Shown here piece after piece: positions 43,971 to 52,337 of a stretch of 55,038 nt of DNA. Source of the stretch: Clostridia bacterium (lineage in GTDB: Bacteria; Bacillota; DSM-521; Neomoorellales; Neomoorellaceae); contig JASUSV010000008.1 in NCBI GenBank assembly GCA_030445865.1, forward strand, positions 1-55,038. The letters run 5' to 3'. The notes under the pieces were generated by a model. It was not told where the DNA came from and searched no databases. It saw only the letters and a list, made by a program, of their open reading frames with translations. The translations under genes and the position numbers were made by a program. Within the stretch, counting starts at the first letter, position 1, and each line of letters starts with the position of its first letter.

Positions 43971-44190
43971 GCCCTGCAGAGTGCAACACCGTGGGTCCGG
44001 ACACTGAGGTTCGCCTAGGGCGTAAAATAGCTCCCGGGTGGTAAAGTTCCGCCAGCAGGCCCACAGTGCCGATGCTCATGAGGAGGTAGGCAATATTTAG
44101 GTTCGCTTACAGCAAAAAGCAAGCGTTGAATAGGGCTCATAAAGGCCGCCCGGGTGCTATTCCTTGAAATGTCTCGCGTTATATGGCTTC
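43971..44190. other. Short gap without recognised features
   Basis: I see no gene or terminator with confidence. The stretch converges from the GGDEF gene and the GH13 remnant. Confidence 0.5.
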
Positions 44191-44815
44191 TTAACTCCGA
44201 TATAATACGGCACCGTAATTGGCCTCCAGGGATACAACAATCTGGCCATTTCGCACTTCAAAAGCCCTATTACTCAAACCGTCTTCCCAGGCTTCTCCTT
44301 CTGCCAGTTCCAGCTCCTCTGCCGCCAGAGTAACAGTTTGGGGAAAATCGCTGGCGTTTAAAACCACAATAACCCTGTCACCTCCCAGGCGCCGGGCGTA
44401 AACGCAGACTTCAGCCTTGTCGTCCACAAAAAGGGGCTGGAAAAATCCGCGCCGCAGTGGTAGGAGACGGTGTCTTAGGGCTATTAAGCGGCGGTAGAAG
44501 GCGAGGAGATCCTGCTCCCACTCCCGGGGTTCCCAGGGCATGGTCCGGCGGCATTCGGGATCAGGTCTTCCGATAAGCCCCACTTCGTCGCCGTAATAAA
44601 TTAGGGGAATGCCGGGATAGGTGAATTGTAAGATTAAAGCCGGTCGTAAGTGCATTACCGCCTCGGCGTAGGTGCCGGAATGCCCAGGTTGGCCGGCCAG
44701 GCCTTCCTGAAAAGCAGTAATTACCCTGGCAGTATCGTGGCTCCCCAGGAGGTTTAGCAGGGCAAAATTAGCTACTTCGGGATAACGCAAGCGGATAAGC
44801 CGGCCGGCAATCGGG
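44191..44815 (-). pseudogene. GH13 alpha-amylase-family protein, C-terminal third
   Basis: The translation RLIRLRYPEVANFALLN is followed by LLGSHDTARV (the conserved NHD/SHD region IV), GIPLIYYGDEVGLIGRPDPECRR (region VII-like) and the C-terminal beta domain. It matches neopullulanase/cyclomaltodextrinase-type GH13 enzymes from region IV on. The N-terminal barrel, with the nucleophile Asp and acid Glu, is missing; homology starts about 44812 and the frame upstream hits a stop at 44848. The remnant could not be catalytic. Confidence 0.8.
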
Positions 44816-44945
44816 GTCGGACCAGAAAGGCATGGGCAGGACGCATCTTATCCTCTCCTAACGTGTCTTAAGTACTTCATCGCCCGGCATCTGGTGCAGG
44901 GGGTAGACCTGTGGCTGACCAACCCGCGCCGCCCCCTGAAAGTGT
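44816..44945. pseudogene. Fragments resembling alpha-glucan phosphorylase
   Basis: On the minus strand ATG at 44846, 6-8 bases after ggagagg, opens MRPAHAFLVRPRLP, like the start of glucan phosphorylases. On the plus strand, about 44870-44942 encodes IARHLVQGVDLWLTNPRRPL, the conserved VQGVDVWLNTPRRP segment of the same enzyme family. The two shards lie back to back in opposite directions, each only 15-25 residues long, joined to a GH13 remnant on one side and a CBS protein on the other. This suggests serial recombination through glycogen genes. Confidence 0.5.
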
Positions 44946-45207
44946 ACCAGTATGCGATGAAAGCGGTAAAATTATAGGTATGGTGAGCGAAGCCGATCTT
45001 ATCGCTTTAAAAAATGGCAGCCGGGTTAAAGATATTATGAACCCGGAAGTAATCACTGTTAGTGCTGATACTCCTGTAGAAAAAGTAGCTGCTATTATGC
45101 ATGCGAAAAAAGTCAAGCGGGTACCTGTTTAGGATAAGGGCCAGTTGGTGGGTATTATCAGCCAGGCTGACATTGTGGCGGCCATGGCCCAAAAGCATGG
45201 GGAGTAA
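44911..45207 (+). pseudogene. CBS-domain protein, 5'-truncated and with an internal stop
   Basis: From about 44945 the frame encodes VPVCDESGKIIGMVSEADLIA, VKDIMNPEVITVSADTPVEKVAAIMHAKKVKRVPV, then a TAG at 45130-45132, then DKGQLVGIISQADIVAAMAQ to TAA at 45205. This is a CBS pair, normally about 150 residues with both halves; the first CBS half is missing its beginning, and the stop splits the second. The first part of the apparent open frame (44911-44944) is out-of-frame phosphorylase sequence. Confidence 0.8.
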
Positions 45208-45229
45208 TTTATTGGATTGCTTTGCCGGA

Positions 45230-45283
45230 GCAAGAAAGGCGCCCTTAACTAACAGGACGCGCTTTTCTTGCCTTTGTCTTTTT
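45230..45283 (+). terminator. Long-stem terminator after the CBS remnant
   Basis: Arms 45230-45242 and 45259-45271 form 13 pairs with one G-U, loop of 16, then ctttgtcttttt. It lies 23 bases after the CBS stop and should end plus-strand transcription. Confidence 0.8.
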
Positions 45284-45560
45284 ATGGTGGCGCCCTGGCT
45301 AGCTAGCCCATCTTCCGCACTTTGGGGTTAAGAAGCTATACATCATACAAAGGGGAAATCATGGGTGTTTGCGGGCATTTTTCAGGCGCACATGTTTCAC
45401 GATTTTCCATGTGCTTTGCAAGTTTTATGCCCTGCTTGATAAAAACTGTCTGGATGGAGTTTGTGGTAATTTAACCCGCCGGCCATTAATCCATTAAGAA
45501 TATTTGGCATCATGAGGCATCGGCGGGATTTATAAAAATAAGCTGGGAGGTGTTTTCTAC
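45284..45560. other. Gap without recognised gene
   Basis: AT-rich with a few short repeats. Around 45515-45540 the motif ggcgggattt-ataaaaataa resembles ggcaggatttttaaaaac at 47510-47527, possibly a shared regulatory box, but two copies are too few to judge. Confidence 0.35.
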
Positions 45561-46394
45561 TTACAGCGAAAATTTGGTGCCCACAGGGAGGCGGAAAAAT
45601 CGCTTGCCGAAGACCTGGTAGAAGGCAAAGCTGGCCGGAAAGCCAGTGCAGTGGCTCACACCGATCTTATCAAGCCCGAAATCTCTCAGCGCTTCCAGGG
45701 TACGCGCGATTCGCTCTTCCCCTGCGCCCCTAAGATGGGTGCCGCCAAGCACGGCGCAGATCTTTTTCTCCCCCGTGATGGACTGCACGTAACGCAGGGT
45801 GTTGATGAGCCCGGCGTGGGCGCAACCGAGAAGAACAACGAGGCCCGCTTGGCTATGGATTACCAGGGCCTGGTCGTCGGGAATGATGTCCCTCTCAAAG
45901 CCATCTCCAGAACGTATTTGAAAGGCGTTCGAAACCGTCTCGTATTCTGTCAGGCGGGGGATAAAGCCGGTTAATGACACCCCTTCGGCTAGATTTACCG
46001 GTGTTTCTTGTAGGTGAAAATGGGCTCCCCAGGCGGCAAGCTCTTCCTTTCCCCAGGGGATACCGATGTACCGAGGCTCTTTACCGGTTTCTACCCGGTA
46101 GCGCTCGCGGAAAACATCCGGATGGGCGTAAATATCTACAGGATTATGTACTTCTAGGAAGGCCTTTAAACCGCCGGTGTGGTCATAGTGGCCGTGGCTC
46201 AGGACAACTACATCCACAGATTTAAGATCTACCCCCAGCGCCTCCGCATTAGGAAGAAGCGCCCTCCCGGCTCCGGTATCAAAAAGGATTTTTTTGCCGC
46301 CGGCCTCTACCAGCACCGCGAAACCGTGCTCGGCCAGGAGCCCGCGCTGTTCGGTCGTATTCTCCACGAGTACCGTAAGTAAAACCTCCTGCAA
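45561..46394 (-). CDS. Metallo-beta-lactamase-fold hydrolase
   Basis: The 277-residue protein has GFAVLVEAGGKKILFDTGAG, then VVVLSHGHYDHTGGLKAFL (the H-x-H-x-D-H metal site), and later GCAHAGLINTLRYVQ and IGVSHCTGF. This fits the MBL subgroup annotated as dihydropteroate-related phosphate synthase-like (MptE/B4-type) proteins, widespread in anaerobes. The exact substrate is unknown. It is a stand-alone gene. Confidence 0.85.
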   Translation of the reverse strand: MQEVLLTVLVENTTEQRGLLAEHGFAVLVEAGGKKILFDTGAGRALLPNAEALGVDLKSVDVVVLSHGHYDHTGGLKAFLEVHNPVDIYAHPDVFRERYRVETGKEPRYIGIPWGKEELAAWGAHFHLQETPVNLAEGVSLTGFIPRLTEYETVSNAFQIRSGDGFERDIIPDDQALVIHSQAGLVVLLGCAHAGLINTLRYVQSITGEKKICAVLGGTHLRGAGEERIARTLEALRDFGLDKIGVSHCTGFPASFAFYQVFGKRFFRLPVGTKFSL

Positions 46395-46533
46395 CCTTCT
46401 TGCCCCCTAAACACATGCCCTAGCCTGCCCCCTGTTTATCACCCCGGCCGAGTCGAGCGGGGAGCTAGAGATGGAGTGCCTGCAAAAGATATGTTGCCTG
46501 ATGAGGCGCTCTGGATCCTTTCTCTCTCGGATC

Positions 46534-47028
46534 TTACTCGAGCTTTTCAGCCAGGTGAATAAGGAAAGCCTTAAAGATAGCGAGTTCGCGGGTAACTCGA
46601 CTAGCAACGCCATCCAGCTCTCTTACTAAATGCTCCATGCGCTCCCATTCAAGAAGATGGCCATATACATTGCGGAATATGTGACGAAAGCGCAGGTATT
46701 CGTCCAATTTTTTTTCTAAATCTCGAGAAATAACGGCAGGACGAAGTTTGGGTATATCAAGGGTCATATTTTGCAAAAGACGTTTATGCCAATTAGGTTC
46801 TTTCGGTAGCCCACCATTAAGTGTAACGGCAATGTTTTCAAAAACATTTTCAATACAGGAGTAAAAATCGTGTAGGATGCTTCCCATAGCCCTCAAGCTA
46901 AAAGTATCCGGGTTTCGGTCTTTATTAATTTTTTGCCAGGTTCTTGCTTCTTGTACAATGTTTAATAAATCGGACAGGCGGTTATCAATTTCCGCCGCCA
47001 AGGTTAGCAGTTGGCCCCTGTCTCTCAT
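46534..47028 (-). CDS. HepT-like HEPN ribonuclease toxin candidate
   Basis: The 164-residue helical protein has FYSCIENVFENIAVTLNGGLP and a later RHIFRNVYGHLLEWERM, which includes R-N-V-Y-G-H, the R-x4-H catalytic motif of HepT-like RNases (with the Tyr inside). It overlaps the upstream MNT gene (46985-47028), as in HepT/MntA pairs. The MNT partner probably AMPylates the Tyr to block the RNase. Function is by family analogy. Confidence 0.85.
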   Translation of the reverse strand: MRDRGQLLTLAAEIDNRLSDLLNIVQEARTWQKINKDRNPDTFSLRAMGSILHDFYSCIENVFENIAVTLNGGLPKEPNWHKRLLQNMTLDIPKLRPAVISRDLEKKLDEYLRFRHIFRNVYGHLLEWERMEHLVRELDGVASRVTRELAIFKAFLIHLAEKLE

Positions 47029-47416
47029 AAAGCAGTATCCCCTTTTCCAGGATGACCCCTTTTAAAGATGATGGACAGTGGTTTATATCTATCAAGTCAA
47101 CGGGCCGGTCACTTAAATTATTAAGGGAGGAGAGTACGGGAAAATAATCTGAGGGCGATAGGCCTTCGACAGCTAAGTCGAGATCGGACTGGGGTAAATA
47201 ATTTTTTTGCCCCCGTAAATACCAGGCTAGCGAACCAAAAAGCCACACTCTCGTTACCGTTGGTATCGTAGATAAATACATGGCTAAGTTCTTGGCTGTA
47301 AATAAAGCAACTTGGGCATCTTGCCGCATTTTTTGCCTTTCTTCCCGGATCATCTCCTGCCATCCCACAACATAATCGTTAAATTGTTCTGGAATAACCG
47401 GAGGCATAAAGTTCAC
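46985..47416 (-). CDS. MntA-like nucleotidyltransferase antitoxin candidate
   Basis: The product has VWLFGSLAW with SDLDLAVEGL further on, the G-S-x-n-D-x-D catalytic pattern. The insert of about 10 residues between GS and DLD (YLRGQKNYLPQ) is long. A start at ATG 47416 gives MNFMPPVIPEQF; an ATG at 47407 (MPPV) also fits. It is paired and overlapping with the HepT-like gene. It differs enough from the pair at 5 kb to be a separate module. Confidence 0.85.
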   Translation of the reverse strand: MNFMPPVIPEQFNDYVVGWQEMIREERQKMRQDAQVALFTAKNLAMYLSTIPTVTRVWLFGSLAWYLRGQKNYLPQSDLDLAVEGLSPSDYFPVLSSLNNLSDRPVDLIDINHCPSSLKGVILEKGILLYERQGPTANLGGGN

Positions 47417-47627
47417 ATTCCTTTAATGCTTTTTAAGCTCATTGTATAATACTAGGAATTATATTACAAGGCGCCTAACTAATTGAGGGGCAATTATTCG
47501 CGAGACACCGGCAGGATTTTTAAAAACAACAGCGAATATATAAAAATAAAAAGCAGTTGCCAGCGGAGGCAGCTAAGCAGTTATCAAACTCTAAACCATC
47601 AAAAACCTAAAACTGCGGAGTAGACCC

Positions 47628-47671
47628 AAGGAGGTCTGGCTTATAGGAATAAGCCGGCCTCCTTAATTTTT
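47628..47671 (+). terminator. Strong hairpin with T-run ahead of a hypothetical gene
   Basis: A stem of about 16 pairs (aaggaggtctggcttat against ataagccggcctcctt, one bulge) with a 4-base loop is followed by aattttt. It ends 16 bases before the next start, so it could be a leader attenuator rather than the end of an upstream gene, since the preceding gene points the other way. Confidence 0.6.
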
Positions 47672-47686
47672 GGGGGTGTTTTAAGG

Positions 47687-48048
47687 ATGGTAATAAATTC
47701 CGTAAAGTACCGAGATACTACCCATTTGGTGTTACAAGGTCATGAGGGATGGATTGAGGTTGCCAGGACACATTACCACGTTGGTGTCCCTGTGCCGGAG
47801 ACATCATAAAACTCCAGGTTCTTTACCTGGAAAACCCCGTAGCCGGAGCCACGGTCAACCTTATATCCGGTGATCTACTTGAAACTAGTGAACCTTTAAT
47901 GAAAGAAACTGGAAAAGAGGGGACACTTTATCAATTCCGAAGTGGAGCAAACATTCCTTACTGTTTAAGAGCAAGCGATGTATGTAAAAATAGGCCTGAA
48001 TTAAAGGAAGTAGAAAAAGGCCATTTTGCGGCCTGCTGGCAGGTTTAA
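47687..48048 (+). pseudogene. Hypothetical protein, disrupted by a frameshift
   Basis: Frame A starts at ATG 47687 behind ttaagg and reads MVINSVKYRDTTHLVLQG to a stop at 47807-47809. Frame B, without a start, continues immediately: IKLQVLYLENPVAGATVNL, then IPYCLRASDVC and KGHFAACWQV, to TAA at 48046. Joining them with one missing base near 47806 gives a protein of about 120 residues with a carboxypeptidase-regulatory-like beta pattern (VAGATVNLISGD). The function is unknown. It may be a true mutation, a sequencing error, or programmed. Confidence 0.55.
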
Positions 48049-48156
48049 GAAGGTTTTACGGGAAAACCACCAGGCATAATTTACATTACTTAGCAGGAGA
48101 AAAAGCTTTTCTGTCGAATTGTTTTTTTAAAAAAATCCATTAGCTGAGGTACGGGG

Positions 48157-48627
48157 ATGGTTAAAGAAACCTTTCCGGGTATTTTTTATGCTTTACTACT
48201 ACAGGATTTTCCCGAAAGCCTGGTAGAAACCATGGCGGTGTTTAGTATTCTAAACCTGCGCCTGCGGGATAAAAAAGTTCTTTTTATTGCCTTATTACAG
48301 ACTCTCACCAACCTGGTGCGCCTTTTGCCCATAGCCTTCGGGATGCATACGGTAATTTTAAGCCTTTCTTTGGCCATCTATACCCGGCTCATCACCAAGG
48401 CCCAGCTAAGCAAGATCTTCTTGGCCATTCTAATCACTTTTGTCATTATAGGAGTGGTAGAATTAATTTATTCTGAGCCACTTTTAAAAGTTACCGGACT
48501 AAAGTATGAAACAGTTTTTGCCGACCCCGTTTTGCGGGCGGCCTTTGCGCTACCTTATGAAATAGTTTTACTGGTTGTGGCCTTAAGCAAGAATTACTAC
48601 AACCAAAGAAAAGGATTAATTTGCTAA
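48157..48627 (+). CDS. AgrC-like membrane sensor domain without kinase
   Basis: The 156-residue protein has five or six transmembrane segments (FPGIFYALLLQDFPESLVETM, VLFIALLQTLTNLVRLLPIAFG, HTVILSLSLAIYTRLI, IFLAILITFVIIGVVEL and VLRAAFALPYEIVLLVVAL). The pattern LLPIAFGMHT resembles the N-terminal sensing part of Spo0B/AgrC-like GHKL histidine kinases of clostridia. It has no kinase domain. A short peptide gene of the AgrD type follows 110 bases later, so it probably recognises or handles that peptide. No AgrB-type processing protease was found in the window. Confidence 0.55.
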   Translation: MVKETFPGIFYALLLQDFPESLVETMAVFSILNLRLRDKKVLFIALLQTLTNLVRLLPIAFGMHTVILSLSLAIYTRLITKAQLSKIFLAILITFVIIGVVELIYSEPLLKVTGLKYETVFADPVLRAAFALPYEIVLLVVALSKNYYNQRKGLIC

Positions 48628-48737
48628 GGCTTGGAAATTTATTCTGGTCTATGGTGGTAGGCCTCTAGCTTAACCTTGGGCGGGGCGCCGGTCTGCCACT
48701 TTAAATAGACAAAATTAATTTAAGGAGGTAAAAGGGG

Positions 48738-48869
48738 ATGAAGCGCATCTTCTATAAACTTTTACCTGCCGCCTGCAGCTTTCTGGTTCTGGCTGCCGCC
48801 ATGGGCGTAAAGCCGACTTGTACGCTCTTCTGGTACCAACCCGAAGTCCCTGAAGCCCTCAGGAAATAA
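48738..48869 (+). CDS. AgrD-like cyclic lactone autoinducer peptide precursor
   Basis: The 43-residue precursor has an amphipathic/hydrophobic leader (MKRIFYKLLPAACSFLVLAA), then GVKPTCTLFWYQPEVPEALRK. The T-C-T-L-F-W-Y core, with the Cys that would close the thiolactone ring, followed by Q-P-E-V-P-E acidic tail, is the AgrD-family pattern in clostridia. The start follows aaggaggtaaaagggg. It lies between the AgrC-like gene and a c-di-GMP gene. It is too short for automatic calls and has not been assumed from any database. Confidence 0.85.
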   Translation: MKRIFYKLLPAACSFLVLAAAMGVKPTCTLFWYQPEVPEALRK

Positions 48870-48979
48870 GCAACTCTCCTGGCCGGGTAGCCCGCCCTTC
48901 CCGGCCGGGAGCGCCACTTCTGGTAGAAAAAGGGGGAATGAAAGGGTAAGGCTTAATTCATCGACGGGAGAATTTACTG

Positions 48980-50649
48980 ATGCGCAAGTGGGAAGAAAAA
49001 AGGTCGGCAGAAATATCCGAATACATCCTGGTTACCCATATTGTGTGCCTCTTGATCTTTCTTATGATTGTGTTTAGTTTTTATAACTTGCCGCTGGGGC
49101 TCAACTTACCCCTGCATTTAGGTCTTTTATTCTCTCTCTTTTCCGCAGGAATTATAGTATATGCTTCCAGGAAACTCTTCGTTAAGATACCGTCCCTTGG
49201 CCAGTCTAAAGCAGATGAAATATTGCTCCTCCTGATCATTTCTCCTCTCACTCTTACCTTCTTGTGGTACAGCAAAAATTTTTTTGGGGCCAAAGTTCTG
49301 CTTATAATCCCCTCAATAATTGCCGCTACCGCCTTCGGCAAGCCGGCGGGGACTATCGGAGCGATTCTGGCCAGCGCCCTCCTCTTTTTTATGGACTATA
49401 AGCTCTTTCACCGCTTGCCCCCCGAAGTCTTCCAATCCAATGCCATTATGGCCAGCGTAACCATACTTTTAGCCTGGCTGGTAGGCGGGTTGATGGAGGT
49501 AGAAAGAAAAACCCAGCAAGAATTAATTCAACTCGCCGATTACGACCAATTAACCGGTTTATATAACCACCGCTACCTGCAGGAAAAACTTGCCCTGTCT
49601 TTACAGAAAGCGGCTACAGAAAACAGCCCCCTTACCGTTGTTTTATTAGATATAGACCAATTTAAATACTACAATACGGTTTACGGCTACCAAAAAGGGG
49701 ATGAAATTTTAAGCGCCATCGGCCAACTACTCCAGGAAGAAGTTAAAACTCCTTTTTATGCCGCCCGCTACGGCAGCGACGAGTTTGCACTAATCTTTCC
49801 GGGGAAAGAAAAAAGCGAAGCCTGGGAGCTGGCTGCCCATATAAGAGAAAAAATGGCCGGCCGGGCTACAATCTGCTTGCTGGAAAATAAAATGGCGCCT
49901 CCTTTTAAGCCGTTTAGCATATCTGCAGGTTCCGCCAGCTACCCTGCTGACGGTGAGGCGGCATTGCCCCTTATCAGAGCGGCGGAAAACGACTTATTTA
50001 GAACCAAATACAGCCAGGACAAAACTTATCTTTACTACTCTATAATAAGCGAAATAAGTACCTTAAAGGCCAAAGAGGCCTTTCCTACTCTGAGATCCTT
50101 AGTGGCGTTAATTAATATCAAGGATCGTTATACCTTTGGCCATTCGGAAAGAGTCCTATCCTATGCCCTCGCCTTAGCGGAAAAATTAGCCCTTTCCGAG
50201 CAGGATAGAGATACCCTGCGCTACGGCGCCTATTTGCACGACCTCGGCAAAATTGAAATCGAGGCCGCCGTTTTAAATAAATGCGGTCCATTAAATGAAC
50301 GAGAATGGGAAGTCATGAAAAACCATACCATATGGGGCAGCGAAATATAGTTAAGCCTTTACTATTTTTACAAGAAATAGCACCAATTATTCGCTTTCAT
50401 CATGAAAACTATGATGGTTCGGGTTACCCTGAAGGCTTAAAAGGGCAAGAAATACCCTTGCTTGCCCGCATTGTGCGCCTGGCCGACAGTTTCGACGCCA
50501 TGACTACCGACCGCCCCTATAGAAAAGCCCTGGAATTGTCCGAAGCCAGCCGGGAGCTGCAAAAGCACGCCGGGACATATTACGACCCCTCCTTAGTAGA
50601 CCCCTTTCTGGCAGTAGTAAAAGAAGTATATGAACGAGAAAACTGTTAG
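48980..50649 (+). pseudogene. Membrane GGDEF plus HD-GYP protein, frameshifted
   Basis: Six N-terminal helices (about 15-165) are followed by GGDEF (about 190-345) with DYDQLTGLYNHRYLQ and RYGSDEFALIFPG (Gly-Ser rather than Gly-Gly), then HD-GYP with GHSERVLSYALALAEKLAL and YLHDLGKIEIEA. The frame breaks at 50348-50350 (WGSEI, stop) and goes on, from the other frame, as VKPLLFLQEIAPIIRFHHENYDGSGYPEGLKG to 50649. Deleting the dinucleotide ta in atata would restore one 555-residue protein. It would make and hydrolyse c-di-GMP. The peptide genes just ahead suggest that it is the output of a peptide signal. Confidence 0.75.
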
Positions 50650-50740
50650 TAAATTTATTCCCCTCAAAGCATTGCCCTGCAGCCCCATATGGACCGGCTT
50701 TGCCGGCAGCCGGAACCCAAAAAATTTTATTCATCGGAAA

Positions 50741-50763
50741 GGCAGGCAGCTTCGCTGCCTGCC
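50741..50763 (-). terminator. 10-bp hairpin after the subtilase gene
   Basis: Arms ggcaggcagc and gctgcctgcc with a TTC loop are followed on the minus strand by a short tttc and then AT-rich sequence. It lies 14 bases after the protease stop and likely ends that transcript. Confidence 0.65.
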
Positions 50764-50776
50764 CGCAGCTTAGCGC

Positions 50777-51988
50777 TTATTTCTGTTGCAAGGCTTTATA
50801 AGCGTTGGCCCGCCCTATAGGTGGATCAAATCCTATCGCAGGATCCACTCCCTCCTCGATTTTCTTTCTCACCTTCGAATTATCTAACTGGGGATATTTG
50901 GCCCAGACCAGGGCTGCTATCCCGGCTACGTGCGGACTGGCCATAGAAGTACCCGATAGGTAGTCATAGTTAAAAGCTATGCCGTAATTATGGATGTAAT
51001 TATCGTGATTAGGAGTGGTAGAGAAGACGTTCTGACCGGGCGCGGCAATATCCACCCAGGGGCCGTAATTGGAAAAAGAAGCGCGGCTGTCGTTCTCGTC
51101 GGTAGCCCCTACCGCAATGCAATTAGAATAAAAGGCCGGGTAAAAGGGGGCCGAGCTGCCATCGTTGCCCGCCGCCGCTACCAGTACCACCCCTCGATTC
51201 CAGGCATAATTAATGGCTTTTTCTAAAACTTTGGACGGCTTGCTGCCCCCCATACTCATGTTGATTACCCGAGCGCCGTTTATAGTAGCCCAAATGATGC
51301 CTTTGGCCACCCAGCTATAATAGCCGCTTCCGTCGTCACCTAGAACCTTTACGTTCATCAGCGAGCTCTGGTAACCCGTTCCAGTTACCCCTTTCCCATT
51401 GTCGGTTGCGGCAGCAGCAATCCCCGCCACGTGGGTACCGTGACCGAATTTATCATCTACCGTCCTGCTGGGTGTGAAATCTGCGTTGGCCACAATTTTG
51501 ACCGCCAGATCTTCGTGGTCCTGGTCGATGCCCGTATCAAGGATGGCGATTTTTACTTCCTTTGTCCCCGTCGTTACATCCCAGGCTTCCGGCGCTTGAA
51601 TTTTGGTCATACCCCATTGTTTTTCAAAGTAAACATCACTAGGAATAAAAACCGCATGGGCTATGTAGTCAGGTTCGGCAAACTCCACGCCGGGATGGCG
51701 GCTGTAATCCGCCGCCTTTTCCAGGGCCTTACCTTTTACTTTAACCACCTGAACGTCGATTTCAGGAATAACATCAATTACCTGCCCGTTATTTTGAAAA
51801 TGTACCTTACCCTTTTCGCTTTGGGACACATCCGGTTTAAACTTGACGAGAATTCGATCTGCGGCGGGGACCTCGCCCTTTTTGGAGATTACCGTAACAT
51901 TCGGAGCCGCAAAAACGCCAACAGAAGCAAATAAAAGAACCAGAGCTATACTCAGAGATAAAAGTAGACGCGTAAATAATCTTTTCAA
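50777..51988 (-). CDS. Secreted subtilisin-like serine protease
   Basis: A signal peptide (LLLSLSIALVLLFASVGVFA, about 8-27) is followed by an I9-type propeptide (RILVKFKPDVSQSEKGKV), and the S8 catalytic domain: Asp in AILDTGIDQDH, His in HGTHVAGIAAA, Ser in GTSMASPHVAGIAAL. All three catalytic residues are present. The 403-residue protein is secreted, probably thermostable. There is no cell-wall anchor. It stands alone, followed by a terminator. Confidence 0.95.
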   Translation of the reverse strand: MKRLFTRLLLSLSIALVLLFASVGVFAAPNVTVISKKGEVPAADRILVKFKPDVSQSEKGKVHFQNNGQVIDVIPEIDVQVVKVKGKALEKAADYSRHPGVEFAEPDYIAHAVFIPSDVYFEKQWGMTKIQAPEAWDVTTGTKEVKIAILDTGIDQDHEDLAVKIVANADFTPSRTVDDKFGHGTHVAGIAAAATDNGKGVTGTGYQSSLMNVKVLGDDGSGYYSWVAKGIIWATINGARVINMSMGGSKPSKVLEKAINYAWNRGVVLVAAAGNDGSSAPFYPAFYSNCIAVGATDENDSRASFSNYGPWVDIAAPGQNVFSTTPNHDNYIHNYGIAFNYDYLSGTSMASPHVAGIAALVWAKYPQLDNSKVRKKIEEGVDPAIGFDPPIGRANAYKALQQK

Positions 51989-52021
51989 TTCCTTGAACCT
52001 CCTATGTGTTGTTTATGCTTT

Positions 52022-52156
52022 TTAAACTTGTAGCCAGCTTACCACCCATTCCGGTGCCAGGGCCCGCCCAGCCTCACGCAGGGGTCCGCGAAAAGCCGTA
52101 TACCCCCGCAGTCTTCCGTAGATAGGAGCGAAAATAAAATAACACCGCCGAGTCAT
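52022..52156 (-). CDS. Small basic protein of unknown function
   Basis: The ATG at 52156 follows a very strong ribosome site, aaggaggaggggg, directly upstream. It opens 44 codons (MTRRCYFIFAPIYGRLRG and on), rich in Arg and aromatic residues. I know no family. It lies about 30 bases ahead of the subtilase gene on the same strand, so they may be co-transcribed. The strand and the ribosome site are the main evidence. Upstream, 52157-52337 holds nothing recognised. Confidence 0.4.
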   Translation of the reverse strand: MTRRCYFIFAPIYGRLRGYTAFRGPLREAGRALAPEWVVSWLQV

Positions 52157-52337
52157 CCCCCTCCTCCTTAAGCAGTAAAATACACTTCGGCAATATCTTC
52201 TAAATTCCTTCCGGCTTCGGTAGAAACATCCATGAAGCAATAGAGCAAACTTGACCGCCAGGAAAGTAAAGTCCCTGGCGCGGCAAACTGATTTGGCAAT
52301 TTGACGGCCAAAAACTTATGTGGAATCTACAATGCCG

